A stretch of DNA of 41,792 bases, taken from the IMG/VR virus record IMGVR_UViG_3300040807_000827, positions 1-41,792 of that record; one strand, 5' to 3'. Made by a program: the position numbers and the translations under genes. Each line of letters starts with the position of its first letter. Positions within the stretch are counted from its first letter, which is position 1. Below, in pieces: positions 24,649 through 31,451 of the stretch. Source of the stretch: a virus. Under the pieces are notes generated by a model that did not search any database, was not told the DNA's origin, and saw only the letters and a list, made by a program, of their open reading frames with translations.

Positions 24649-27132
24649 TCAGCTAAAAAAGAACTCCGATTGGAGCACCTCAGTGAGGTCCAGGTTACCG
24701 ATCTCAGGCATTGGCGGGACCTGATCTTCATCATCGATCATGTGCCTGACCTGATCGTAGAAGCTCTCAAGCTGGTTCTTGCCTTGATACATCTTGAAGA
24801 ACTCAGGCTTGATGCAATCGTTAACGAACACACCCATGTCAGCAGCGTGAACCCCAAAGCTGTCGTGGATCATCGAGAAGGACATATCCCTCCCGGTGTC
24901 CAAGGCAGCGCACACCGTCAGTTGGAGGTGAGCAGCGTCCATGCTGTGGATGAAGTTGGGCGAGATAGACTGAGCAGTCTTTCTGGGGTCGATCTTATCG
25001 GTGTCCTTACGCATCTTGATGCACATCTTACCGTCGATGTAGGTCCAGATTTTTATCACCTCTTGGTTCACGTTATACTGCCGGACCTTGAGTCCAGCAG
25101 GGGTGATCCAGAAGATCGGCTCGTCCCCCTTGGACCCCTTGGTGATCACTCGGGACACCTTGGTGATCCAATCCATCGCTTCGCGGGCCTTGATGACTGT
25201 ATCAGCGATAGCAGCCCAGAGGTGTTTGGCAACGTAGGGGGTTAGGGTCTTGATGATATACTCCTCACCGAACCCGCCAAAGTCCGTAGAGGATTTCTCG
25301 AACTGCTCGAGGTAGTGAGCCTCGGTATACCGCATACAAGCACGGAACGTCCCGGAGTAAGGGACGATCATCACAGGGCGCTTGGCAAGGGCTCGAGTGA
25401 TCCCCGCGTTCAGCGCAATGTTGGCGACACCAGCCTTCTCAGGCTTCTTGAGGTCCTCCTTGATGCTGGCCTCTGCCTTAAGGGCAACAGCCTTGTAGAT
25501 GTCCTGGCGCTCATCCAGAGCCATGAGGTTAACTGCCTTTCCTCCTTCCTCATCTTTGAGCATGGCGGAGAAGTGTTGCAGACCAGAGCAGGTTGCATCG
25601 AAGTTGATGGGCATGTGGGAGATGAACCCCGGCCCGTGGTCCCCAAGGGCTTTCCACTCCAGACAGAAGCGGAGGAACTCGAAAGGGCTGTCGGTGTGAA
25701 CCCAGCGCCGATCTTCGCGCCAGTTGGTGGCGATGCTCTCGAACATCTCCTCATTATCCCAGACCCAATCAATCCGCTCTTGGAGAGACAGCTTGTCGTG
25801 ACCGAAAGCGTTGGCACCTGCGATAGCGAGATACTCAACGTGGAAACGGTCCTCGATGGGCTTGCCTTCACCGAACTCCAAAAGTGCCCGGATGTGGGCA
25901 GGGCCTTGGGGGTTGAGGTAAGTAGGCTTGGGATACATCCGACCACGACTGTCGAACTCATGGGGGAAGTAAATCTTCTCGTATTTGGAGAACTTCTTCG
26001 CCACCAGAAGGGCGTTGAGAAGGTTGATCCTGTTCGAGATAGACTTACGGTTGAGGCGATGAACAAGGGCGACATCCGCCATGTTTTGCTTCCACTCTTG
26101 GCTTCCTTTCTCAAGCTCAGGAGGGAGCGGGGGGAGCTCGATGTCGGTAGAGGGAGGGATGCTGTCCACACCGTAGTTGTCCTCATAGGCAACCTGGAGG
26201 GCCTCCAGAATGACTGTATTGATCCGCCAAGGGGTGGATTGGACAGCGTTAAGGGCGCGTATGGGTTTGGACAGATCGGTAAGCTCAAGCTCCCTTAGGT
26301 ATCCCACAGGGGTGTTCTTGAATACTCGATAAGGGCGCACGTTCTCCGTCAGATATGGAGAGCTAACTAGGTTGTCAGGCTCCCAAGGTTTCGGAGGGTG
26401 CACCATGGGGTTATAGAGGAGGTGGATTGCCTCGTTATTCTTCATCATGTCATCGACGACCTTGGAGAACTCCGGGGTGGCACTGTAGAAATACTCAGAC
26501 TTGTTATGTGCCATCCAGACCAGCCGCTTCTCGACCATCCCTGTGGTCTTTATGAAGAGGAACATAAGGGTGTCTGCCAACTGGACCTTTTTATCCAGAG
26601 ACCACCCTTCCTGCTTCCACTCCATCTGCCGCTTACGAAACTCCTTCTTGTAAGCCTCGCGGCGGCGGTGACGGGTGAGCCTGCGCACATCGCAATTCTT
26701 GATGATGTCCCGCATGTGGGCAGGGAAGTTGTCGTTGAAGTGGCGAAGGGCCATCTCATCGTGGATCATGTCACCAGTGGTAGCGCTGAAGGAACCCACC
26801 TTCATCCCGTAATAAGTCTTAGCATTGATCGTCTGCTTGCCGATCAGCCCGATTAGGTTCAGCACTGCCTTGGTGAAGATGTAGGCAACTGCCCTGTTGT
26901 CCCCGAACTGGCGGAGCATCTTGGCAGCGACGAACTTGTTGTTGTGGTGCTCACAGTATTCATCAAGGGCGTCCGTGAAGGCCAAGACGACCTTGCCAAG
27001 TATCTTACGCCCGATCAAAGTCTCACCGAACCTGTTCCGGTCCCCGGCTGCCTCGTGGGCCTTGTGGAACCTCTCAACCGAGAAGTCCCTCATCTCTTTC
27101 TCAAGCCTTACCTGCTCTTCGTAGGTGTCCAT
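24649..27132 (-). CDS. Phage single-subunit RNA polymerase (T7 gp1-like)
   Basis: This 827-residue polymerase transcribes middle and late phage genes. Catalytic elements match T7: the first Asp in INFDATCSGLQHFSAML (T7 D537), KRPVMIVPYSG (T7 K631 and Y639), and IHDSFGVH (D757, T7 D812). The C-terminus EFFFS resembles the FAFA foot that contacts the active site. The specificity-loop region (VNQEVIKIWTY onward) differs from T7, as expected for its different promoter. I start it at the ATG at 27132 because GAGGAGAG lies eight bases upstream. A longer in-frame version to 27198 would run through a phage promoter. Confidence 0.97.
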   Translation of the reverse strand: MDTYEEQVRLEKEMRDFSVERFHKAHEAAGDRNRFGETLIGRKILGKVVLAFTDALDEYCEHHNNKFVAAKMLRQFGDNRAVAYIFTKAVLNLIGLIGKQTINAKTYYGMKVGSFSATTGDMIHDEMALRHFNDNFPAHMRDIIKNCDVRRLTRHRRREAYKKEFRKRQMEWKQEGWSLDKKVQLADTLMFLFIKTTGMVEKRLVWMAHNKSEYFYSATPEFSKVVDDMMKNNEAIHLLYNPMVHPPKPWEPDNLVSSPYLTENVRPYRVFKNTPVGYLRELELTDLSKPIRALNAVQSTPWRINTVILEALQVAYEDNYGVDSIPPSTDIELPPLPPELEKGSQEWKQNMADVALVHRLNRKSISNRINLLNALLVAKKFSKYEKIYFPHEFDSRGRMYPKPTYLNPQGPAHIRALLEFGEGKPIEDRFHVEYLAIAGANAFGHDKLSLQERIDWVWDNEEMFESIATNWREDRRWVHTDSPFEFLRFCLEWKALGDHGPGFISHMPINFDATCSGLQHFSAMLKDEEGGKAVNLMALDERQDIYKAVALKAEASIKEDLKKPEKAGVANIALNAGITRALAKRPVMIVPYSGTFRACMRYTEAHYLEQFEKSSTDFGGFGEEYIIKTLTPYVAKHLWAAIADTVIKAREAMDWITKVSRVITKGSKGDEPIFWITPAGLKVRQYNVNQEVIKIWTYIDGKMCIKMRKDTDKIDPRKTAQSISPNFIHSMDAAHLQLTVCAALDTGRDMSFSMIHDSFGVHAADMGVFVNDCIKPEFFKMYQGKNQLESFYDQVRHMIDDEDQVPPMPEIGNLDLTEVLQSEFFFS

Positions 27133-27159
27133 GTGTAGGCTCTCCTCATGCTTGCGAAA

Positions 27160-27175
27160 TCTAATAGGTAGGTAT
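27160..27175 (-). promoter_or_regulatory. Phage RNA polymerase promoter directly upstream of the polymerase gene
   Basis: This is an exact 16-mer copy ending about 28 bases before the polymerase ATG. It implies that the polymerase drives its own gene once some has been made from a host promoter. Confidence 0.92.
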
Positions 27176-27391
27176 GAAGCCCTATTCAGTAGTGACACAG
27201 GTGTTTGATGGGGTCCCTCTAGGGTATCCCTTAGAAACCAATGGCCACAAGAAAGGGCACCGCATGACTGTAGAAGCCCATACGGTAACCTAGGTATTTT
27301 TGGTGTAACGGAGTGTTGCTTGCCCCAGAGAAACCCCTAAGAATTCAAAGGGATAACTCTGGGCATGTCACTGTGTGTCACTCTCGTGTCA
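27176..27391. other. Non-coding gap between integrase and RNA polymerase; candidate attP region
   Basis: These 216 bp hold no convincing gene. They contain TGTCACT-type repeats at 27365-27372 and 27375-27382, a variant at 27386-27396 reaching into the integrase end, and an inverted AGTGACAC at 27191-27198. A 7-bp inverted repeat, CCCAGAG/CTCTGGG, spans 27324-27363. Such spaced repeats beside an integrase gene fit arm and core sites of an attachment region. No tRNA-like core was recognised, so this is a hypothesis. Confidence 0.35.
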
Positions 27392-28408
27392 TCACTCCAG
27401 GATATCCGCCAGGCCATAGATATCCTCTGGGACCAGCTTGGCGTAACGCATGGTGGTCTCGATGTTCCCATGCCCCATCCAGTCCTTGACCCTGCGGATG
27501 TCTGCACCTCGCTGGACTAGCCTAGTGGCGCAGGTATGTCTGAAGGTGTAGACGACAACATCTTTCATGCCCTCAGCCTCTGCGGCTGCCTTGACGTCCC
27601 GCTTGAAGGGCACATAGGACAACCCAGAGAAGGGCTGGCGTTCCCCTAGCTCCCTGCGGCGCTCTAGGATGTCCGCAGCGGCCTTAGTGAGAGGGACCGT
27701 GCGGGTGGAGCCTGTCTTGGTTTCCCAGAGGGTCACCAGCGTTCTCCCATCCTTGCTCTTGGAGACATCCCGCCATTCAAAGGGCTTGGCCTTGTAGGCA
27801 TCAGTCTCCACGACCTCACCGGGACGGAACCCAGTGTCGATGAGGAACTTGGCTAGGTCCCTGTGGTCCTCAGAGGACAGGCCAGAGATAAGGGCAGCTT
27901 CCTCTGGCTCTGTGAGGAACCTGTAGCGGCTCTCGGTGCCTTTGAGGGAGGGCCACTTGAGGTCTCGCAAGGACCCTTGAGGGATATCCCCCATGTCCTC
28001 TGCGTGGCTCAGGAGCTTCCTAAGCCTGCTCAGGTTGTGGCGGATGGTCTGATCCTTGACGCCTTCCTTGCGGCGAGCCTCAACGAACCCAAGGATGTCC
28101 CTTGAGGTATACGCCGAGGGGTCCTCTGGGAGGTGCTCTATGAGCTTCCCAAGGGCGCTATCGACTTGGCTGGTCCTGTGGGAGGGCCAGAGGGAAGGGC
28201 CGTAGGTGAGGGCCAATGACTGTAAGGTCAGACCCTCAAGGGCGCTTGGGTGGGGCACAGGGCCCCCCTTGCGGATAGACCCCTGCGCTAGATCGTGCCA
28301 GCGCTGGGCCTTCTCTAGGGTCTCGAAGGTGTAGCGGTGATACTTGCCACCGTTGGGTTCCTTGAGACGTGCTTGGTATTTCCCCTGAGGGGTCACTCCG
28401 ATTGTCAT
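27392..28408 (-). CDS. int: Tyrosine recombinase / integrase
   Basis: This 338-residue enzyme is expected to integrate the phage DNA at a host attachment site. The N-terminal 60 residues look like an arm-binding domain (GKYQARLKEPNGGKYHRYTF). Residues of about 65-150 form the core-binding helices. The catalytic domain has R195 (TGFRPGE), K231 (WETKTGSTR), Y287-xx-R290 (YTFRHT, where most family members have His first), H313 (GHGNIETT) and nucleophile Y322 (MRYAKL). All essential positions are accounted for. It overlaps the winged-helix gene by four bases (ATGA) and lies upstream of RNA polymerase, as in integrase-bearing marine T7-like phages. Confidence 0.95.
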   Translation of the reverse strand: MTIGVTPQGKYQARLKEPNGGKYHRYTFETLEKAQRWHDLAQGSIRKGGPVPHPSALEGLTLQSLALTYGPSLWPSHRTSQVDSALGKLIEHLPEDPSAYTSRDILGFVEARRKEGVKDQTIRHNLSRLRKLLSHAEDMGDIPQGSLRDLKWPSLKGTESRYRFLTEPEEAALISGLSSEDHRDLAKFLIDTGFRPGEVVETDAYKAKPFEWRDVSKSKDGRTLVTLWETKTGSTRTVPLTKAAADILERRRELGERQPFSGLSYVPFKRDVKAAAEAEGMKDVVVYTFRHTCATRLVQRGADIRRVKDWMGHGNIETTMRYAKLVPEDIYGLADILE

Positions 28409-28764
28409 TGCTTCTTCATTGCCTCCGATACTTTTCCGACGAAATCCAGACCCTTTCGGGTGAGGGTCACGATCTGAAACCTGCGGTCCTCTGGGTCCTG
28501 CATGACAGACAGGAAGTCCTTGCCGGGGGTCCTAGGGGCCTTGAGGTCGGCCCAGTAAAGGGTAGCTCTGGACCCAGTGGCGTTAGACATACCGAGCTGC
28601 TTCTCTACATTGAACCTGTTGCCAGAACGGTTGTCCTGCTCGGCATAGTAAAGAAGGGCAAGGATAGAGGGCAGGGTGATAGCGGGATCAACTTCCTTGA
28701 AGGTCTCTAGGACCCTAGCAAGTTTCCTGATCTCCGCGAGGTCGATCTTGTTGGTTGCGTTCAT
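28405..28764 (-). CDS. MarR-like winged-helix regulator
   Basis: This 119-residue protein resembles MarR-type winged-helix proteins. LPSILALLYYAEQ is a helix before the DNA-reading part. FNVEKQLGMSNATGSRATLY has the recognition-helix pattern. QDPEDRRFQIVTLTRKGLDFVGKV is the typical wing with a DxR and LTxKG motif. It is translationally coupled to the integrase. It could repress the integration operon, act as the lysogeny switch, or serve as a directionality factor. The fold is fairly clear, but its role is inferred from context. Confidence 0.75.
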   Translation of the reverse strand: MNATNKIDLAEIRKLARVLETFKEVDPAITLPSILALLYYAEQDNRSGNRFNVEKQLGMSNATGSRATLYWADLKAPRTPGKDFLSVMQDPEDRRFQIVTLTRKGLDFVGKVSEAMKKQ

Positions 28765-29032
28765 TGGATTGATCCTTTGAGGGAGGGTCCGGGTTCATAA
28801 GGGCTGCGATAGCCTCCAAGAAACCAGACGGGCTAAAGTATTCCATACCTGTCCGCTCGGCCTCCTGCAAGATGCATTCTTGGAGCATCCCGTGGATTTC
28901 CTCGTTGTTATATTGGGCCTCAAGGGCAAGACACGCATCAAGGGCGGGTCCAGAGTTGGCCTTAAGCCTAAGTTGACACGCAACATAGATTAAGGCATCC
29001 GCCAGCGGCAAGGGCTGCTGTTGGGTAGACAT
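28715..29032 (-). CDS. Hypothetical protein, first gene of the integration operon
   Basis: This 105-residue protein is mostly helical, with Ala/Leu/Gln-rich segments (LADALIYVACQLRLKA) and two acidic helices. Its hydrophilic tail is rich in Gln, Asp, Asn and Arg. No family was recognised. The last 50 bp overlap the winged-helix gene in another frame. It is the first gene after a sigma70-like promoter that overlaps an inverted repeat. Candidate roles include an excisionase or partner of the regulator, but no motif decides this. Confidence 0.65.
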   Translation of the reverse strand: MSTQQQPLPLADALIYVACQLRLKANSGPALDACLALEAQYNNEEIHGMLQECILQEAERTGMEYFSPSGFLEAIAALMNPDPPSKDQSNERNQQDRPRGDQETC

Positions 29033-29057
29033 GCTTTCACCATAGATTTGTTGATTG

Positions 29058-29090
29058 AGCCTATATGCAAAAGGATAGGCTTTGAAGCAA
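29058..29090 (-). promoter_or_regulatory. Putative host promoter with overlapping operator dyad
   Basis: On the minus strand, TTGCTT (29085-29090) and CATATA (29062-29067) are 17 bases apart, a fair sigma70 match. A perfect inverted repeat, AGCCTAT/ATAGGCT with 10 bases between arms (29058-29081), covers the -10 and most of the spacer. This layout suggests repression of the integration operon, perhaps by its own winged-helix protein. Confidence 0.5.
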
Positions 29091-29118
29091 GAGTTGAAGT
29101 CTCTTGACGTTGGGGCAG

Positions 29119-29134
29119 GTAAGGTAAACCTTAC
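29119..29134. promoter_or_regulatory. 16-bp palindrome, possible operator
   Basis: GTAAGGTAAACCTTAC has perfect 7-bp arms and two central bases. It overlaps the stop of the 55-residue gene and lies upstream of the putative integration-operon promoter. The very short loop favours a protein-binding site over an RNA hairpin. Confidence 0.4.
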
Positions 29135-29298
29135 TGACCTACTGCTTCCTCGATGAGGTCATAGAGATCGAGGACCCCATCAAGGGCATCGTCCTGGGCG
29201 CTATGACTGTAGTAATCCTGGGGGTCCCCCATGAGGTTGTCGTAGTAGCACAAGGAAGGGCAGACGGGTTCAGGGTTGTGGAAGATGACGTTGCTCAT
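29131..29298 (-). CDS. Hypothetical acidic 55-residue early protein
   Basis: The product begins MSNVIFHNPEPVCPSLCYYD, continues with a short Asp/Tyr-rich stretch, and ends in an acidic helix (LDLYDLIEEA). Two cysteines lie close together. No family was recognised. Its ATG overlaps the stop of the preceding membrane protein gene (ATGA-type overlap), so it is translationally coupled. Position among early genes and acidity would fit a host takeover inhibitor or DNA mimic, but that is only a possibility. Confidence 0.6.
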   Translation of the reverse strand: MSNVIFHNPEPVCPSLCYYDNLMGDPQDYYSHSAQDDALDGVLDLYDLIEEAVGQ

Positions 29299-29435
29299 TT
29301 AAGGGGGCTTTCGAAGGTCTTGAAGATGTCACCAAGTTGCTTGGCGGTGATTGCAGCGGCTGCGAGGATAAGGGCGACACCAGCCACCCATATTGCGGCG
29401 AAGACTGCGAAGATGACGATAAGGGCGAGGTCCAT
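29295..29435 (-). CDS. Small membrane protein, 46 residues
   Basis: The product is one long hydrophobic segment (LALIVIFAVFAAIWVAGVAL, residues 3-22, continuing to about 29) followed by a short polar tail. It should span the inner membrane once. It overlaps the next gene by four bases. It is one of three tiny hydrophobic proteins in the early cluster. The role is unknown. Confidence 0.6.
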   Translation of the reverse strand: MDLALIVIFAVFAAIWVAGVALILAAAAITAKQLGDIFKTFESPLK

Positions 29436-29455
29436 TGCTAAGGCTCCATTGAGGG

Positions 29456-29635
29456 TTAGAAGGGCGGTTCCTCCCCGGGCGTCTCAGGACGCCAAGGGCT
29501 GTAGGTATCAATCAGGCGCTCGAGCCGTGCCTTATGAGGGCAGGCAGGAGGCGGGTCTGTGAATTCCCCATCAGCCCCTAGGGTGATCCCGTGGAGGTTC
29601 TTAAGGAAGTCTTTGAGGTCCGGTGATAAGGGCAT
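29456..29635 (-). CDS. Hypothetical 59-residue early protein
   Basis: The product begins MPLSPDLKDFLKNLHGITLG, followed by a Pro-rich middle (TDPPPACPH), a basic helix and a Pro/Glu-rich end. No family was recognised. The start context is ACAGTCATG, the same eight bases that precede two other early starts. A clear purine-rich site is lacking (GAGATAC only). Length, codon character and packing support a gene, with some doubt about the exact start. Confidence 0.55.
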   Translation of the reverse strand: MPLSPDLKDFLKNLHGITLGADGEFTDPPPACPHKARLERLIDTYSPWRPETPGEEPPF

Positions 29636-29644
29636 GACTGTATC

Positions 29645-29710
29645 TCAGTAGGTCACGACAAGACCAAGGGTGATGAGAACCCATGCGGTAAAGAGGATTG
29701 TTAAGGTCAT
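29645..29710 (-). CDS. Tiny membrane protein, 21 residues
   Basis: The ORF has a strong AAGGAACC ribosome site shared with other early genes. The product is almost wholly hydrophobic (MTLTILFTAWVLITLG and on to TY). It would form a single membrane helix. Very short, so it is supported mainly by the ribosome site and by its resemblance to the 24-residue protein at 31204-31278. Confidence 0.45.
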   Translation of the reverse strand: MTLTILFTAWVLITLGLVVTY

Positions 29711-29731
29711 GGTGAGGGTTCCTTTTGGGTA

Positions 29732-29899
29732 TCAATCGGCGACGTAATTTCGGCTAACATCCACGGCGAAGGCGTAGGTTTTAGGTCCGGTCGAGTAGGG
29801 CACAACCTTTGCGATAGCCTCGGCGGGAAGGGCGTCAGCATAGGCTTTAGCATCGGCGTGGGTCTTAAACCCTTTGATCAGTTGATAGCGGTTGAACAT
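29732..29899 (-). CDS. Hypothetical 55-residue early protein
   Basis: The product begins MFNRYQLIKGFKTHADAKAY and then alternates Ala-rich helix with a short strand (TYAFAVDV). The pattern resembles a small helix-strand domain, but I cannot assign a family. I use the ATG at 29899 because AAGGAACC lies seven bases upstream. An upstream in-frame start at 29974 would add a weakly supported hydrophobic stretch. Confidence 0.65.
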   Translation of the reverse strand: MFNRYQLIKGFKTHADAKAYADALPAEAIAKVVPYSTGPKTYAFAVDVSRNYVAD

Positions 29900-29989
29900 G
29901 GTAGGGGTTCCTTGTGTGAGGGTGATAAGGGCACCCGCTAAGGGCACCCCTATGATGACTGTGGGTTGAGGCAAAGCATTGCCTATGTA

Positions 29990-30811
29990 TTATCGCAGGA
30001 CGAAACCAGAGGTGTCGTGCTTGGCGTCACCCTTGGCCTTAAGGGCAACGATGCAACCCTTGGGGTCCGCAGGGCGATAGTCGTGGGCGTCACCGTCAAT
30101 GGTCACCGTTTGAGGTGCCCAAGCGGAATAGGTGTGGTGAGGGTTGGCAAGGCTTGCCTTGTAAAGCTTTGCATCCATGACAACCGCCACGTTTCCACCT
30201 GCGGCAAGCACATCTGTCACGGCGTCATCATTGTCTTCTGTGCGGGAAAAGGTCAGATGATAGTTGGCAGGCATACGACCTTCTGCCCATGCGATAGCCC
30301 GCTTGGTGACTTTGGTGTAGTCATAGAAGGACACAGACGGGAAGGCATCCATGAGCAGCATGGTGTTGCCGTCAATCGTGACCTTGCGGATTTCCCAAGG
30401 AAGATCAGAGGTAGCGTTGAGGCGCACCCCGGGTTCCATCCCACGCTTCTTTGCCTTGCGAACAAGGGCGGCAATTTCAAAGACGAGAAGGGCGAGGAAG
30501 GCGTCCCGCTCTTTGAAATAAGCCACGGTCTTTGCCTTGCGGCTCTTGTCCTTCTGGCTCATGTAGGCGGGGTTTCCTGCGGTATGGAGACAAGCTGCAG
30601 CGCAACCTGCGGAGGCTTGAGGGCACACTTGGAACCCGGAGAGGTCAAAGGGCGCGAGGTGCAAGGGTGCAGTGAGAACGTCGACAACCTTACCGTTCTT
30701 GGCAACCTTGGGGTTACTGTCCGGGTCGGCGAGAAGGGTGTTGATGGGGTGACCCTTGGCGTTGAGGTAGCGGCGGGCGGCGGCGGCAGAGGTGAAGCCG
30801 TTGATGTTCAT
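29990..30811 (-). CDS. GP88-like conserved phage protein with Cys cluster
   Basis: This 273-residue protein resembles the phage gene-product-88 family. Recognisable blocks are the cysteine cluster CPQASAGCAAACL (C63, C70, C74), KTVAYFKERDAF, VRLNATSDLPWE, FYDYTKV and NYHLTFSRTE, then a VAVVMDAKLY strand. The alternating strands and the Asn/Asp/Tyr motifs suggest a barrel with a bound metal or Fe-S centre at the cysteines. The biochemical role of this family is not known to me. It is the largest early gene, with AAGGAACC before the ATG at 30811. A frame to 30829 is less likely. Confidence 0.7.
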   Translation of the reverse strand: MNINGFTSAAAARRYLNAKGHPINTLLADPDSNPKVAKNGKVVDVLTAPLHLAPFDLSGFQVCPQASAGCAAACLHTAGNPAYMSQKDKSRKAKTVAYFKERDAFLALLVFEIAALVRKAKKRGMEPGVRLNATSDLPWEIRKVTIDGNTMLLMDAFPSVSFYDYTKVTKRAIAWAEGRMPANYHLTFSRTEDNDDAVTDVLAAGGNVAVVMDAKLYKASLANPHHTYSAWAPQTVTIDGDAHDYRPADPKGCIVALKAKGDAKHDTSGFVLR

Positions 30812-30903
30812 GACTGTGGTTCCTTTCATGTGAAGGGTGAGAGAGTTAACTTAATGAGACCCCCCGGGATTGTTGAGGGGTCCTTTAAGGTAACTATCGG
30901 GGG

Positions 30904-31185
30904 TTAGCGGATGGTGGAGGCAAGGGCCTCATATTCGATAGCGTCTTGGAGGTTTTCGAGGTCCTCCAACATTCCGTTGAGGTCGTGATAGATACGCAGG
31001 AAGTCACTTTGAGCTTCTATGAGACTAGCTTGTAAGCTCACCACCTTGTCAGCATCGGTAACACCCTCAGGGGTCGGCTCGGAGTTGACGTAAAGGGCAT
31101 AGCCAGCATCCTTTCGGTAGTGACTGACGCGGCTCAGAAGGGCTTTGAGTTCGTGGTGCAGGGCGGCGATGTTGTGGGTGTTCAT
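30904..31185 (-). CDS. Hypothetical helical 93-residue early protein
   Basis: The product is mostly helical, with His/Leu-rich start (MNTHNIAALHHELKALLSRV), a turn with EPTPEGVTDADK, then a long amphipathic helix pair with acidic ends. It could form a coiled coil. No family was recognised. The upstream AAGGAACCACAGTC is identical to that before the GP88-like gene. A GC-rich inverted repeat (GACCCC/GGGGTC) lies in the gap to the next gene. Confidence 0.7.
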   Translation of the reverse strand: MNTHNIAALHHELKALLSRVSHYRKDAGYALYVNSEPTPEGVTDADKVVSLQASLIEAQSDFLRIYHDLNGMLEDLENLQDAIEYEALASTIR

Positions 31186-31203
31186 GACTGTGGTTCCTTG
31201 TGC

Positions 31204-31278
31204 TTAGTTAGCCAGCCAGACGACATAAGCCGTGGCAAGGGCGGTGTTGATTGCGAGAACGGTAAGGGCAAGGGTCAT
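31204..31278 (-). CDS. Tiny membrane protein, 24 residues
   Basis: The product is nearly all hydrophobic (MTLALTVLAINTALATAYVV plus WLAN) and would span the membrane once. It starts three bases after the preceding stop, and its ribosome site is weak, so translation may depend on coupling. It resembles the 21-residue product at 29645-29710 in start (MTL) and character. Confidence 0.4.
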   Translation of the reverse strand: MTLALTVLAINTALATAYVVWLAN

Positions 31279-31281
31279 GGG

Positions 31282-31416
31282 TCAGACCCTATCGAACGGG
31301 CGCTTGTAATAATTGTAACGAGTCCCGTCGAAGCAAATGTAAACCGTTTCCTTAGCGGTGTGATAAAGCCCAGTGATGGAGCCATATCCTTCTATCCATG
31401 CGCCATGTGCGAACAT
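31282..31416 (-). CDS. Hypothetical 44-residue early protein
   Basis: This small gene has AAGGAAGC before the ATG. The product begins MFAHGAWIEGYGSITGLYHT and is rich in Tyr and Gly, with alternating strand-like segments (ETVYICFDG) and a basic end. It looks like a small beta-rich domain. It is the first recognisable leftward gene after the control region, so it should be among the first expressed in infection. No family was recognised. Confidence 0.6.
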   Translation of the reverse strand: MFAHGAWIEGYGSITGLYHTAKETVYICFDGTRYNYYKRPFDRV

Positions 31417-31451
31417 TGTCTTGCTTCCTTGTGGTGTCTTAGGTTGATCCA

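Noticed and set aside
27133-27198. N-terminal extension of the RNA polymerase
   Set aside because: It would include an exact phage promoter, while the ATG at 27132 has a strong ribosome site.
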